A stretch of 64,000 bases of DNA from contig JBPOHT010000033.1 of NCBI GenBank assembly GCA_052035235.1, forward strand, positions 1-64,000, read 5' to 3'. Position 1 is the first letter of the stretch, and each line of letters opens with the position of its first letter. The notes beneath the pieces are model-generated. The model saw only the letters and a list, made by a program, of their open reading frames with translations, made no database searches and was not told where the DNA came from. The position numbers were made by a program, and so were the translations under genes. This DNA comes from Solimonas_A sp052035235 (GTDB lineage: Bacteria > Pseudomonadota > Gammaproteobacteria > Nevskiales > Nevskiaceae). This document shows, piece by piece, positions 46,715-55,237 of this stretch.

Positions 46715-49138
46715 ATGAGAAACCAGAACCCCTGGCTTGCTGGCCTGCTGCTGGCGCTTGTCCTGTCCGGCTGCAATAGCCGCAGTTCCACGCCGGAGGG
46801 CGGGGTGCTGGGCTCGGCCGCGCTGGCGGACCCGCAGCGTGCCGCCTGCGTGATGAAGAGCCCCTACCTGCAGGTGGGGGCTGGACTGGACGCGCCGGGC
46901 CGCCTGGATGTGGCGGTGCCTCGGGTCGGCGCGCCGGCCAGTTGCCAGGGCAACAGCCAGTTCCGCTTCGGCTCCGGCCTGCACGACATCACCGGCGTGG
47001 TCGCCAATACCAGCGGCATGGGCTGGGAGAACCCGGCCCAGGTCTTCGCCGGCCTGCACCAGCGTCAGTACGCGCGCGCCTTCGCTATCGAGTCGCCCTG
47101 CAACGGCAAGCGCGTGATGCTGGTGGTGGCCGACATCGGCATCATGACCGGCGCGCTGCGCAGCCAGGTGCTGGCGGCCATCGCGGCCGATCCGGCGCTG
47201 TCAGGGCGCTATGGCCCCGACAACCTGATGCTGTCGGCCACGCATACCCACCAGGGGCCGGCCGGGTACTCGCATCACCTGGCGCACAACCTGCTGCACT
47301 TCGGCTTCGACGCCGCTACCTTCCAGGCGATTGCCGGCGGCATGATCGAGTCCCTGAAGCGTGCCGACGCCAACCTGCAGGCACACCCGCAGACGGCGTC
47401 CATCGGCATGGCCTCGGGCGAGCTGCTCAACGCCAGCATCCAGCGCTCCGCTCCGGCCTACGAGATGAACGCCGAGGCCGAGCGCCGCGAGTTCCTCAAC
47501 GCGCGCGGCGAGGAGGTGCGCAACAACAAGCGCATGGTGCAGCTCAACCTGGTGCGGGCCGACGGTTCCGCCGTGGGCATCCTCAACTGGTTCGGCGTGC
47601 ATGCCACGGTGATGGGGCCGACCCAGCACCTGGTCAGCTCGGACAACAAGGGTTATGCGGCGCTGGGTTTCGAGCGGATCATGAAGACCCGCTACGAGGG
47701 CGAGTCGGGAGCGGACAGCTTCGTGGCTGCCTTCGCGCAGGCCGACCAGGGCGATGCCTCGCCCAATCTCTTCATCCTGGAGCGGCCGCATCCGGACCCG
47801 ACCCGCGGCGGCGGGGCCGACGACGCCGAGTCCAATGCCATCTCCGGTACCAAGCACCTGGCCAAGGCGCTGGAGCTCTATGCCCGCGGCGCGGCGCTGA
47901 GCGGCCCGGTGGATTACCGCCTGTTCCACGTGCGGATGGACGATGTCGAAGTGACCGATCCGGTGGTGTTGGCGAGCCTGCAGCACCCGGCGGAGATGGA
48001 CGCGGAGGTGAAGCGCACCTGTTCGCCGGCGCTGGGCCCGTCCTTCGCGGCCGGTGCCGAGGACGGCCCCGGTCCTGCGGTGGAGGGCGTGGGCTGCTCC
48101 GCCGGCTTCGACCTGCTGGCCGCCGCGGCGGCGGACTTCCAGACCCTGCTGGCGATCCGCCCGCCGGAGGCCATCGGCCTGCCGCCTGCCATCCTGCCGC
48201 TGAACCTGGTGTCCACGGCGCTGATGTGCAACCTGAAGTACCTGCCGGCGAACCCGGTGCTGGGCGACTTCTCCTGCCAGGCCGAGAAGCCGGTGGCGCT
48301 GCCGCTGTCCGCCGGTGGCATCCCGGCGGAGCCGCTGGTGCTGCCGTTCCAGGTCATCCGCCTGGGCAACCTGGCCGTGGTCGGCCTGCCCTGGGAGGTG
48401 CCGACCATGTCGGCGCGGCGCATCCGCAAGCAGATGCTGGAGGTGCTGGCGCCGGTGGGCGTGGACACCGTGGTGGTGGCGCCGCTGACCAATGACTTCG
48501 TGCACTACCTGCCGACACGCGAGGAATACGCGGCGCAGCAGTACGAGGGTGCCTCCAACATCTTCGGGCCCTGGACGCTGGCTGCCGTGCAGCAGGAACT
48601 GCGCCGGCTCGCGCTGACGATGCGCGATGCCCAGCCCGCACCGGAGGGCCCGGCCTACGTCGAGGGCAACCCGGTGCTGCTGCGTACGCCCTACGTGCCC
48701 GCCGACCTGCCGCTGCCGCGGGCCTTCGGCACGCTGGTGACCGACGTGCCCGCCACGGCGGCACCGGGCGACACGGTGACCGCGGCCTTCCAGGCCGGCC
48801 ATCCACGCAACGACCTGCGCACCCAGCAGAGCTACGTCTACGCCGAGCGGCAGAGGGCGGATGGCGAGTGGGAGGTGGTGGCGCAGGATCGTGATCCGGA
48901 GTTGCTGTTCCTGTGGAAGCCGGTGGTGCCGCAGGTGTTGCCGATCGACCTGCCGGTGGTTGGCAGCGGCCTGTCATCGACCGCCGAGGCGATCTGGACC
49001 ATCCCCAAGAACACGCCGGCGGGCATCTACCGCCTGCGCATGGAAGGCGCGGCGCAGACGCTGGTATTGCCCAAGGCGGCCTACAGCGGTGTCTCCAGCC
49101 GGTTCACGGTCGGCGCCCCGGTGTCCGACTGCCCCTGA
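46715..49138 (+). CDS. Neutral/alkaline ceramidase-family lipoprotein
   Basis: An 807-residue hydrolase that in its family cleaves the N-acyl bond of ceramide. ATG 46715 has GAGGAAGGGAGA upstream. The lipobox is LSGC with Cys20. Ceramidase signatures are present in order: GSGLHDITGVVANTSGMGW at the N-terminus, the zinc-binding SATHTHQGPAGYSHH, NWFGVHATVMG, the catalytic-serine motif GDASPN, and VVAPLTNDFVHYLPTREEY with the QYEGASNIFGP stretch. The C-terminal ~130 residues form a beta domain (RNDLRTQQSYVYAERQ) as in known enzymes. It is anchored in the outer or inner membrane facing out. It precedes an esterase and a phospholipase-type gene. Confidence 0.9.
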   Translation: MRNQNPWLAGLLLALVLSGCNSRSSTPEGGVLGSAALADPQRAACVMKSPYLQVGAGLDAPGRLDVAVPRVGAPASCQGNSQFRFGSGLHDITGVVANTSGMGWENPAQVFAGLHQRQYARAFAIESPCNGKRVMLVVADIGIMTGALRSQVLAAIAADPALSGRYGPDNLMLSATHTHQGPAGYSHHLAHNLLHFGFDAATFQAIAGGMIESLKRADANLQAHPQTASIGMASGELLNASIQRSAPAYEMNAEAERREFLNARGEEVRNNKRMVQLNLVRADGSAVGILNWFGVHATVMGPTQHLVSSDNKGYAALGFERIMKTRYEGESGADSFVAAFAQADQGDASPNLFILERPHPDPTRGGGADDAESNAISGTKHLAKALELYARGAALSGPVDYRLFHVRMDDVEVTDPVVLASLQHPAEMDAEVKRTCSPALGPSFAAGAEDGPGPAVEGVGCSAGFDLLAAAAADFQTLLAIRPPEAIGLPPAILPLNLVSTALMCNLKYLPANPVLGDFSCQAEKPVALPLSAGGIPAEPLVLPFQVIRLGNLAVVGLPWEVPTMSARRIRKQMLEVLAPVGVDTVVVAPLTNDFVHYLPTREEYAAQQYEGASNIFGPWTLAAVQQELRRLALTMRDAQPAPEGPAYVEGNPVLLRTPYVPADLPLPRAFGTLVTDVPATAAPGDTVTAAFQAGHPRNDLRTQQSYVYAERQRADGEWEVVAQDRDPELLFLWKPVVPQVLPIDLPVVGSGLSSTAEAIWTIPKNTPAGIYRLRMEGAAQTLVLPKAAYSGVSSRFTVGAPVSDCP

Positions 49139-49165
49139 GCGGGGTGGGCTGAATTTCTCCCGCGC

Positions 49166-49185
49166 ATTGTCGCGAGGCCGACAGT
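49166..49185. promoter_or_regulatory. Palindromic operator candidate O1 (ATTGTC-N8-GACAGT)
   Basis: ATTGTC and GACAGT flank 8 nt, 60 nt upstream of the SGNH-esterase start. Across the 20 bp it closely matches the site at 55166-55185 (the core TGTCGCG-GGC-GACAGT is shared at 16 of 18 positions). The spacing and symmetry suit a dimeric TetR-like repressor. Confidence 0.5.
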
Positions 49186-49208
49186 CTGCCCGGTGCGAGC
49201 CGAGGCAG

Positions 49209-49228
49209 ACTGTCGACATAACGACAAC
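49209..49228. promoter_or_regulatory. Palindromic operator candidate O2 (ACTGTC-N8-GACAAC)
   Basis: A second half-matched copy, 43 bp from O1 centre to centre and 17 nt before the esterase start. Together O1 and O2 also create an 11-bp perfect inverted repeat, GACAGTCTGCC (49180-49190) with GGCAGACTGTC (49204-49214), which could alternatively be read as an RNA hairpin. Confidence 0.42.
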
Positions 49229-49244
49229 GACGAGGAGAGAGGGA

Positions 49245-50576
49245 ATGGTCTGGAGCCGCACGGCGCTGCTGGCCTTGATCCTGGTGCTGTCCGCCTGCGG
49301 CGGCAGCGAGGCGGTCGATCCCGCGGCGGCGCGCAGCGAGCCGGGCTGGGTCGGCGCATGGTCCGCCGCACCCTATGGTCCGTATCCCCTGGGGCCGCTG
49401 AGTAGCCTGCTGCCGGTAGCCCTGCCTGTGCCCTTGCCGCCGATCCCGAGCCTTCTGCCCGGCAGCCAGGCGGTGGACCAGAGTTTCCGCATGGTGGTGC
49501 GCCCTACGCTTGGCGGCGAGACGCTGCGCGTGCGCCTGTCCAACCTGGTGGGTGACCGTCCGCTGCATATCGGGCCGGTGCAGGTGGCGCAGCGCCTGCT
49601 CGGGCCGGCGATCCTGCCCGGCAGCGGCCGCGCGGTGCTGTTCGGCGGCAAGGCGGAGGTAGTCATCGCTCCCGGCGCGGAGGCGGTCAGCGACGCGGTG
49701 GATTTCCCCTATGCGGTGGGCACGGACCTTGCGGTGTCCTTCCATGTCGTCGGCGAGAGCGGGCCGATCACCTGGCATGCCGTGTCCTTCGCGCTGAACT
49801 ACGTCGGCTTGCCGTATCGGGGGGACGGCATCGGCGACTCCATGGGGCTGAGCTTCCCGCAGCCGACGCTGGGCTGGTTCTTCCTGAGCGGCATCGACGT
49901 GCTGGCGCCCGACTCGCCAGGCGCGATCGTCGCCATCGGCGACTCGATCACCGATGGCGCCTATTCCGTGCCTGAAACCAACACCCGCTGGCCTGACTGG
50001 TTTGCCGCGCGCCTGCGCAGCGCCGGTATCGACATGGCGGTGCTCAACCAGGGTATCAACAGCAACACCGTGACCCGCGAGGCGCTGGACCCCGACAGCG
50101 CCTACCAGGGGGCACCAGCTGTGGACCGCTTCGGCCGTGATGTGCTGCAGCGCTCCGGCGTGCGCTCCGTGCTGATCTTCGAGGGTACCAACGACCTCAG
50201 CGCCGGTGTCGCGGCGGAGCCGATCTACGCCGGTATCCGCTCGCTGGCGGACCGTGCCCGCGCCGCGGGCCTCTGCGTGGTGGTCGGCACGATCCCGCCG
50301 CGCCTGGACGTGATCCCGCCGCTGGACAACTGGAAGCCCGCCACCATGGAGCCGCAGCGCCGGCGCCTCAACGAGCTGCTGCGCGCGGACGGCTCCTTCG
50401 ACGGCATCGCCGACTTCGAGACGGCGTTGGCGCTGCCGGGCCTGCCGTCGTTGCCGAATGCGGCCCTGTATTTTCCCGACCTGCTGCACCCGAACTCCAT
50501 CGGCTTCGCGGCGATGGCCCAAGCCATACCACTGGAAGCGCTGGTGCCGCCGCCAGTGGGACATTGCAACCGTTGA
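49245..50576 (+). CDS. SGNH/GDSL-type esterase lipoprotein
   Basis: A 443-residue exported hydrolase. ATG 49245 follows GAGGAGAGAGGGA. The lipobox is LSAC with Cys18. An N-terminal beta domain of about 200 residues (GWVGAWSAAPYGP opens it) precedes the SGNH core: block I AIGDSITDGAYS with the nucleophile serine, block III FEGTNDLS and block V DLLHPNSIGF with the catalytic Asp/His. The family cleaves ester-linked acyl or acetyl groups; this N-terminal pattern is common in secreted GDSL esterases. The SDR gene starts 13 nt downstream. Confidence 0.88.
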   Translation: MVWSRTALLALILVLSACGGSEAVDPAAARSEPGWVGAWSAAPYGPYPLGPLSSLLPVALPVPLPPIPSLLPGSQAVDQSFRMVVRPTLGGETLRVRLSNLVGDRPLHIGPVQVAQRLLGPAILPGSGRAVLFGGKAEVVIAPGAEAVSDAVDFPYAVGTDLAVSFHVVGESGPITWHAVSFALNYVGLPYRGDGIGDSMGLSFPQPTLGWFFLSGIDVLAPDSPGAIVAIGDSITDGAYSVPETNTRWPDWFAARLRSAGIDMAVLNQGINSNTVTREALDPDSAYQGAPAVDRFGRDVLQRSGVRSVLIFEGTNDLSAGVAAEPIYAGIRSLADRARAAGLCVVVGTIPPRLDVIPPLDNWKPATMEPQRRRLNELLRADGSFDGIADFETALALPGLPSLPNAALYFPDLLHPNSIGFAAMAQAIPLEALVPPPVGHCNR

Positions 50577-50589
50577 AGGAGAACGAAAC

Positions 50590-51387
50590 ATGACGCAGCT
50601 TGCAGGCAAGGTTGTCTGGATCACCGGTGCCTCCAGCGGCATCGGCGAAGGGCTGGCCGCACAGGCGGCGCAGCGCGGGGCGAAGCTGGTGCTCAGCTCG
50701 CGGCGCGAGGCCGAGCTGGAGCGCGTGCGCCAGGCCCTGCCGCGTCCGCAGGACGTGGCCCTGCTGCCACTGGACCTGTCGCGTCTCGATGACCCGGAAG
50801 AAGCCGCGCGCCGGGCCGGGGCCTTCTTCGGCCCGGTGGACGTGCTGGCCAACAACGCCGGCATCTCGCAGCGCACGACGGCGCTGGAGACGCCGATGGC
50901 GGCCTACCGCCAGATCATGGAGGTGGACTTCTTCGCGCCGGTGGCGCTGACCAAGGCCCTGCTGCCGGGCATGGTGGCGCGCGGCTCGGGCCACGTGGTG
51001 ACGGTCAGCAGCGTGTTCGGGCACATCGCCATGGCGCGGCGCACAGCGTATGCCGCGGCCAAGCATGCCTTGCATGGCTTCTACGACAGCGCGCGCATCG
51101 AGCTGGGCGACCAGGGCGTGAACTTCACCCTGGTGTGCCCGGGCTTCGTGCGGACCAATGTCTCCGCCAATGCCCTGGGCCCGGACGGGCAGCCCTGGGG
51201 GCAGGTGGACAAGGACATCGGCGCCGGCATGGATCCCGCGATCTGCGCCGAGCGCATCTGGCAGGCGGTGGAGCAGGATCGCTACGAGGTCATGATCGCC
51301 GGCAAGGAGGCCATCGCGGTGTACATCAAGCGCTTCCTGCCGCTGTCCGTCTACACCGCCTTCGCCAAGCGCCTCAAGGTGCAGTAG
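50590..51387 (+). CDS. Short-chain dehydrogenase/reductase (SDR)
   Basis: A cytoplasmic 265-residue SDR. ATG 50590 has AAGGAG nearby. NAD(P) motif TGASSGIG, basic residues SSRREAELERV that favour NADP, NNAGIS, a serine in VSSVFGH and Y-x3-K in AYAAAKHALHGFYD. Its overall pattern resembles DHRS7-like and ketosphinganine-reductase-like SDRs, but substrate assignment from this alone is weak. It lies between the esterase (13 nt) and the phospholipase-type gene (62 nt). Confidence 0.88.
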   Translation: MTQLAGKVVWITGASSGIGEGLAAQAAQRGAKLVLSSRREAELERVRQALPRPQDVALLPLDLSRLDDPEEAARRAGAFFGPVDVLANNAGISQRTTALETPMAAYRQIMEVDFFAPVALTKALLPGMVARGSGHVVTVSSVFGHIAMARRTAYAAAKHALHGFYDSARIELGDQGVNFTLVCPGFVRTNVSANALGPDGQPWGQVDKDIGAGMDPAICAERIWQAVEQDRYEVMIAGKEAIAVYIKRFLPLSVYTAFAKRLKVQ

Positions 51388-51449
51388 CCGCAGGACCAGC
51401 GGGTGCGGCGGCCGGGGTTTTGCCGCACACTCCGGGCAGGAGAGAGGCC

Positions 51450-52889
51450 ATGAAAAAGAACAAGCCTGTGGTACAGCAGGGCATGACCCGGCGCGACCTG
51501 ATTCACGGCATGGCCGCGGCGGCCGGCAGCCTGATCCTGCCCGGTTGCGGCGACAGCACGCAGGTCGGAGGTGCCGGCTCGCTGCCGCCGCCGGAGGAAT
51601 CCGGCATCGACCATATCGTCGTGCTGATGATGGAGAACCGTTCCTTCGACCATTTCCTCGGCTGGGTGCCGGGTGCGGACGGCCGGCAGGCCGGCGTGAG
51701 CCTGAAGGATGCGGCCGGCAACATGCGCCAGTCCCGCAACCTTGCGCCGAACTTCCAGAACTGCCAGCTGGCGGATCCGGACCACAGCTATGACGGTGGG
51801 CGCATCCACGTCAACGGCGGCAAGATGGACGGCTTCCTGCTGACGCAGCCGGTGGGCGACGATTTCGCCGTGGGCTACTACACCGCCGACAGCCTGCCGT
51901 TCTACAAGGGCTGCGCCGAGCACTGGACGATCTGCGACCGCTACTTCAGCAGCATGCTCGGCCTGACCACGCCGAACCGCATCTACATGCACGCCGGCCA
52001 GACCGACCGCATCGTGAACTCGGTGGAGATCTCCAAGCTGCCGACGGTGTGGGATCGCATGATCGACAAGGGCCACAGCGTGGCCTACTACTATCAGGAC
52101 GTGTCCTACCTGTCGTTCTGGGGCAGCAAGTACACCGGCTTTTCCAATCGCTACACCAAGAGCCGCCTGCAGTCCGACGTGATGGGCGGCCGTCTGGCCA
52201 ACCTGACCTACATCGACAACGTGGGCTCCACCTTCAACGAGGGCGGCAGCCTGTCGCGTGACGATCATCCGGTGGCCGACATCCGCGACGGCCAGGCCTT
52301 CCTCAACGAGGTCTACGACATCCTGCGCCAGGGGCCGGACTGGGAACGCACGCTGCTGGTGATCAACTACGACGAGTGGGGCGGCTTCTACGACCACGTG
52401 CCGCCGCCGTTCGCGCCGGTCACGCCCGAGGAAGCGGCGCTGGGCAACGATGGCCGCCTCGGCGGGCGCGTGCCCTGCGTCATCATCGGGCCGCGCGCCA
52501 AGCGTGGACATGTGGAGCACCAGCAGTTCGATCCGAACTCGATCCTCAACATGATCGCCTGGCGCTTCGGCTTCGAGCCGCTGGGCGCGCGCGCCAGCTC
52601 CACCAACCTGGCGCATGCCCTGGATTTCTCCAGCGCGCCGAAGCCGGCCGCGCCGGCCTTCGACGTGCCGGGCGGGCCCTTCGGCGGCCTGTGCCTGCCG
52701 CTGGCGACGATCCTGCACCTGGCCGGCCTCGAGTTGCCCTTGCCGCTGCCGGCGTTGCCGGTGGTGCCACTGCCCGAGCAGATCCAGCTACCGCCGATCC
52801 CGGGCCTGGACGAGCCGCTGCTGCGGCTGGTCAGCCACGTGCAGGAACTGGATGTGATCCGGCGCCTGGGCGCGGGCTTCGGGTTCTAG
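51450..52889 (+). CDS. Tat-exported phospholipase C-type phosphoesterase
   Basis: A 479-residue member of the phosphoesterase family that includes non-haemolytic phospholipase C and acid phosphatase A. The signal has the twin-arginine motif MTRRDLIHGMAAAAGS followed by LPGC (Cys33), so the protein may be both Tat-exported and acylated. Metal and catalytic motifs are VLMMENRSFDHFLGW, HSYDGGRIHVNGGKMDGF, TTPNRIYMHAG and NYDEWGGFYDHVPPP. It lacks the two C-terminal DUF756 domains of Pseudomonas PlcH/PlcN. Likely substrates are phospholipid or sphingomyelin head groups, or simple phosphomonoesters. Confidence 0.87.
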   Translation: MKKNKPVVQQGMTRRDLIHGMAAAAGSLILPGCGDSTQVGGAGSLPPPEESGIDHIVVLMMENRSFDHFLGWVPGADGRQAGVSLKDAAGNMRQSRNLAPNFQNCQLADPDHSYDGGRIHVNGGKMDGFLLTQPVGDDFAVGYYTADSLPFYKGCAEHWTICDRYFSSMLGLTTPNRIYMHAGQTDRIVNSVEISKLPTVWDRMIDKGHSVAYYYQDVSYLSFWGSKYTGFSNRYTKSRLQSDVMGGRLANLTYIDNVGSTFNEGGSLSRDDHPVADIRDGQAFLNEVYDILRQGPDWERTLLVINYDEWGGFYDHVPPPFAPVTPEEAALGNDGRLGGRVPCVIIGPRAKRGHVEHQQFDPNSILNMIAWRFGFEPLGARASSTNLAHALDFSSAPKPAAPAFDVPGGPFGGLCLPLATILHLAGLELPLPLPALPVVPLPEQIQLPPIPGLDEPLLRLVSHVQELDVIRRLGAGFGF

Positions 52890-52905
52890 CGACGAGGAGA
52901 AAGCC

Positions 52906-53934
52906 ATGACAGGACCCAGCCGCATCTGCGTGTTTGGCGCCGGCAGCATCGGCTGCTATGTCGGCGGGCGCTTAGCCGCCGCCGGCAGCGAGGTGAACTT
53001 CGTCGGGCGTGCCCGGCTGGCGCAGGAACTGGCCGCCAGCGGCCTGCACCTCACCGATTGGCAGGGCGCCGACCTGCGCGTGGCGCCGCAGGACCTGCGC
53101 TTTGCCACCACCCCGCAGGCAGCAGCGGATGCCGACCTAGTGTTGGTGACGGTGAAGTCCGCCGGCACCGATGAGGCCGGGGCCCAGCTCGCCGGCGTGC
53201 TCAAGCCGGGCGCGGTGGTGATCAGCTTCCAGAACGGCCTGCACAACGCCGAGGTGCTGCGCAAGCGCCTGCCGGGCCGCCTGGTGCTGACCGGCATGGT
53301 GCCCTTCAACGTGCTCAACCGTGGCGGCGGTGCCTTCCACCATGGCTCCGAGGGGCAGCTGGAAGTGGAGGAGCATTCCGCGCTGGAGCAGTTCCTTCCG
53401 GCCTTCGAGCAGGCGGGGCTGCCGCTGGAACGCCATGCGCAGATGCTGCCGGTGCTCTGGGCCAAGCTGCTGCTCAACCTCAACAACGCCGTCAACGCGC
53501 TGTCCGACCTGCCGCTGAAGGAAGAGCTTTCGCAGCGCGCCTACCGGCGCTGCGTGGCGATGGCGCAGGAGGAACTGCTGGCCTTGCTCGATACCGCCGG
53601 CGTGCTGCCGGCCAAGCTCACGCCGCTGCCGCCGCACTGGATTCCGAAATTGCTGGGCGTGCCGGACTTCCTGTTCCGCCGCCTTGCCAGCAAGATGCTG
53701 GAGATCGACCCGCTGGCGCGCTCCTCGATGTGGGAGGACCTGCAGGCGGGACGCAAGACCGAGGTCGATTATCTCAACGGCGAGGTGGTGAAGCTGGCCC
53801 ATGCCCAGGGCCGGCAGGCGCCGGTCAACGCGCGGCTGATGTCGCTGATCCACCAGGTGGAGAACGGCGGGCAGCGGCGGTGGAGCGGGGACGAGCTGTT
53901 GCGGGAGTTGCAGCGGGCGCGGCTAGGGGAGTAG
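52906..53934 (+). CDS. Ketopantoate-reductase family protein (PanE/ApbA-like)
   Basis: A 342-residue NADPH-dependent 2-keto-acid reductase-like protein. It starts 16 nt after the phosphoesterase with GAGGAG upstream. Rossmann motif VFGAGSIGCYVGGRLAAAG, then VTVKSAGT and SFQNGLHNAEVL. The C-terminal helical domain has LWAKLLLNLNNAVNALSD and SSMWEDLQAGRKTEVDYLNG, the substrate-binding region of PanE. Genomes often carry several paralogues, so pantothenate synthesis is not assured; a lipid-catabolic role is possible from context. Confidence 0.85.
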   Translation: MTGPSRICVFGAGSIGCYVGGRLAAAGSEVNFVGRARLAQELAASGLHLTDWQGADLRVAPQDLRFATTPQAAADADLVLVTVKSAGTDEAGAQLAGVLKPGAVVISFQNGLHNAEVLRKRLPGRLVLTGMVPFNVLNRGGGAFHHGSEGQLEVEEHSALEQFLPAFEQAGLPLERHAQMLPVLWAKLLLNLNNAVNALSDLPLKEELSQRAYRRCVAMAQEELLALLDTAGVLPAKLTPLPPHWIPKLLGVPDFLFRRLASKMLEIDPLARSSMWEDLQAGRKTEVDYLNGEVVKLAHAQGRQAPVNARLMSLIHQVENGGQRRWSGDELLRELQRARLGE

Positions 53935-53945
53935 GGGCGTGATAC

Positions 53946-54027
53946 GTAGGGTGGGCAAACGTTTTCATGTTTGCCCACGCGGTCGTGCCAACGCGTGGGC
54001 AAACATGAAAACGTTTGCCCACCCTAC
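53946..54027. repeat. Perfect 36-bp inverted repeat between convergent genes
   Basis: The arm 53946-53981 (starts GTAGGGTGGGCAAACG) and the arm 53992-54027 (ends CGTTTGCCCACCCTAC) are exact complements around a 10-nt loop. The element lies between the convergent PanE-like and DapB-like genes and can act as a bidirectional terminator. It seems to be a member of a dispersed GTAGGGTGGGC family, with a shorter relative at 42144. Confidence 0.8.
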
Positions 54028-54040
54028 TTGGAGCTGACGC

Positions 54041-55069
54041 TCAAGTGTTAACGGTATACGCCCCCGCCACCAACGGCAGCTGATGCGCACGGATGATCCC
54101 CGGCGCCGCCGCGAACACATGCGGGATCGCGTGGATCATCGGCATTGCGGTCAGCGTGGCGGGGTCGAAGTCGCGGGTGCCGCCGGTCTGCTGGTAGAGG
54201 CAGCGGATGTTGGGCTGGCCCTGGATCTCCACCAGCCAGCCATCCTCCACCGCCCAGTTCGGCTCCAGCCTGGTGCCCAGCTTCCAGGCCACCTTCAGCT
54301 CGATCACGGCCTTGCCGTTGACGCGCGCGGACCAGCAGCAGCGCAGGCCGCTGATGCAGCCCTTGCCGATCTTCATGTAGCCCAGGTCCACATCCTCGGT
54401 GGCAGCGGCGTATTCGACGTCGAAGTGGATTTCGTCCACCGCGATCTTCAGCGCCTCCGCCATCATCTCCACGGCTTCCTTGAACGACGGCATGGCGCGC
54501 TCGGCCAGCGGCGGCGCGGCGGGGTCGTCCACCTTCAGGCCAAACCCGATCGCCTCCCAGGTGCCGGCGGATTCGTAGGGTGTGGCGTCCACGGATTCCA
54601 GCACGGAGATCTTGTCGATGCGCGCGCAGCCGGCCGAGGCCACCAGCGCGATGATGTTGGCGTGGCCGGGGTTCACGCCGCCGCCGTAGATCGAAGAGCC
54701 GCCCTTGCGCGTGGCGGCTTCCAGTCGCGCCTTGGCCTCGGGGCCGAATTGGGTGCCGGTGATGAAGTAGGCGGTGGAGACGATGTCGCAGCCGGCCTCG
54801 AGGATCTTCACCATCTCGTCCACGTTGGGGAACTGCGGCATGTAGCAGACCACGTCGGGTCGGGTGGCCAGCAGGGCGTCGATGTCGCGTGTGGCGCGGA
54901 TGCCCAGCGGCGGCAGGCCGCAGAGCTCGCCAGCGTCCTGGCCCTCCTTGTCCGCGGAGTGGCACCAGCAGCCCACCAGCTCCAGCAGGGGATGCGCGAC
55001 GATGGCCTTCAGTGAGGGCTTGCCGACCACGCCGGTGCTCCACTGGACGACCCTGATGGGTTTGCTCAT
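54041..55069 (-). CDS. DapB-like NAD(P)-binding oxidoreductase
   Basis: A 342-residue protein of the 'dihydrodipicolinate reductase N-terminal domain / amine dehydrogenase' group, common in actinobacteria and lipid- or steroid-degrading proteobacteria. The Rossmann start is IRVVQWSTGVVGKPSLKAI. YMPQFPNVDEMVKILEAGCD and GGGVNPGHANIIALVAS are group signatures. It lacks the HHxxKxD-type active site of true DapB, so it is not the lysine-pathway enzyme. It is divergent from the Mpo1-like gene across a region holding operator candidate O3. Confidence 0.8.
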   Translation of the reverse strand: MSKPIRVVQWSTGVVGKPSLKAIVAHPLLELVGCWCHSADKEGQDAGELCGLPPLGIRATRDIDALLATRPDVVCYMPQFPNVDEMVKILEAGCDIVSTAYFITGTQFGPEAKARLEAATRKGGSSIYGGGVNPGHANIIALVASAGCARIDKISVLESVDATPYESAGTWEAIGFGLKVDDPAAPPLAERAMPSFKEAVEMMAEALKIAVDEIHFDVEYAAATEDVDLGYMKIGKGCISGLRCCWSARVNGKAVIELKVAWKLGTRLEPNWAVEDGWLVEIQGQPNIRCLYQQTGGTRDFDPATLTAMPMIHAIPHVFAAAPGIIRAHQLPLVAGAYTVNT

Positions 55070-55165
55070 GGCTGCTCCTCGTTCTGGTTATGGGCCGAAA
55101 CTAGAAGGGTTCCAGGTGCTTGGCCTGATCCGAAAGGAGTGGATTGAGGCATTTTTACCCCTGCG

Positions 55166-55185
55166 ACTGTCGCGCGGCTGACAGT
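55166..55185. promoter_or_regulatory. Palindromic operator candidate O3 (ACTGTC-N8-GACAGT)
   Basis: A perfect 6-bp inverted repeat with 8-nt centre in the divergent promoter region of the DapB-like and Mpo1-like genes, 53 nt before the latter's start. It shares sequence beyond the palindrome with O1 (49166-49185), which argues for common control of the two loci. Confidence 0.52.
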
Positions 55186-55237
55186 GTTGCGAGGGGCCAC
55201 GGGCGCAAGATGCGTCCATCAGACGAGGAGAACCCAC

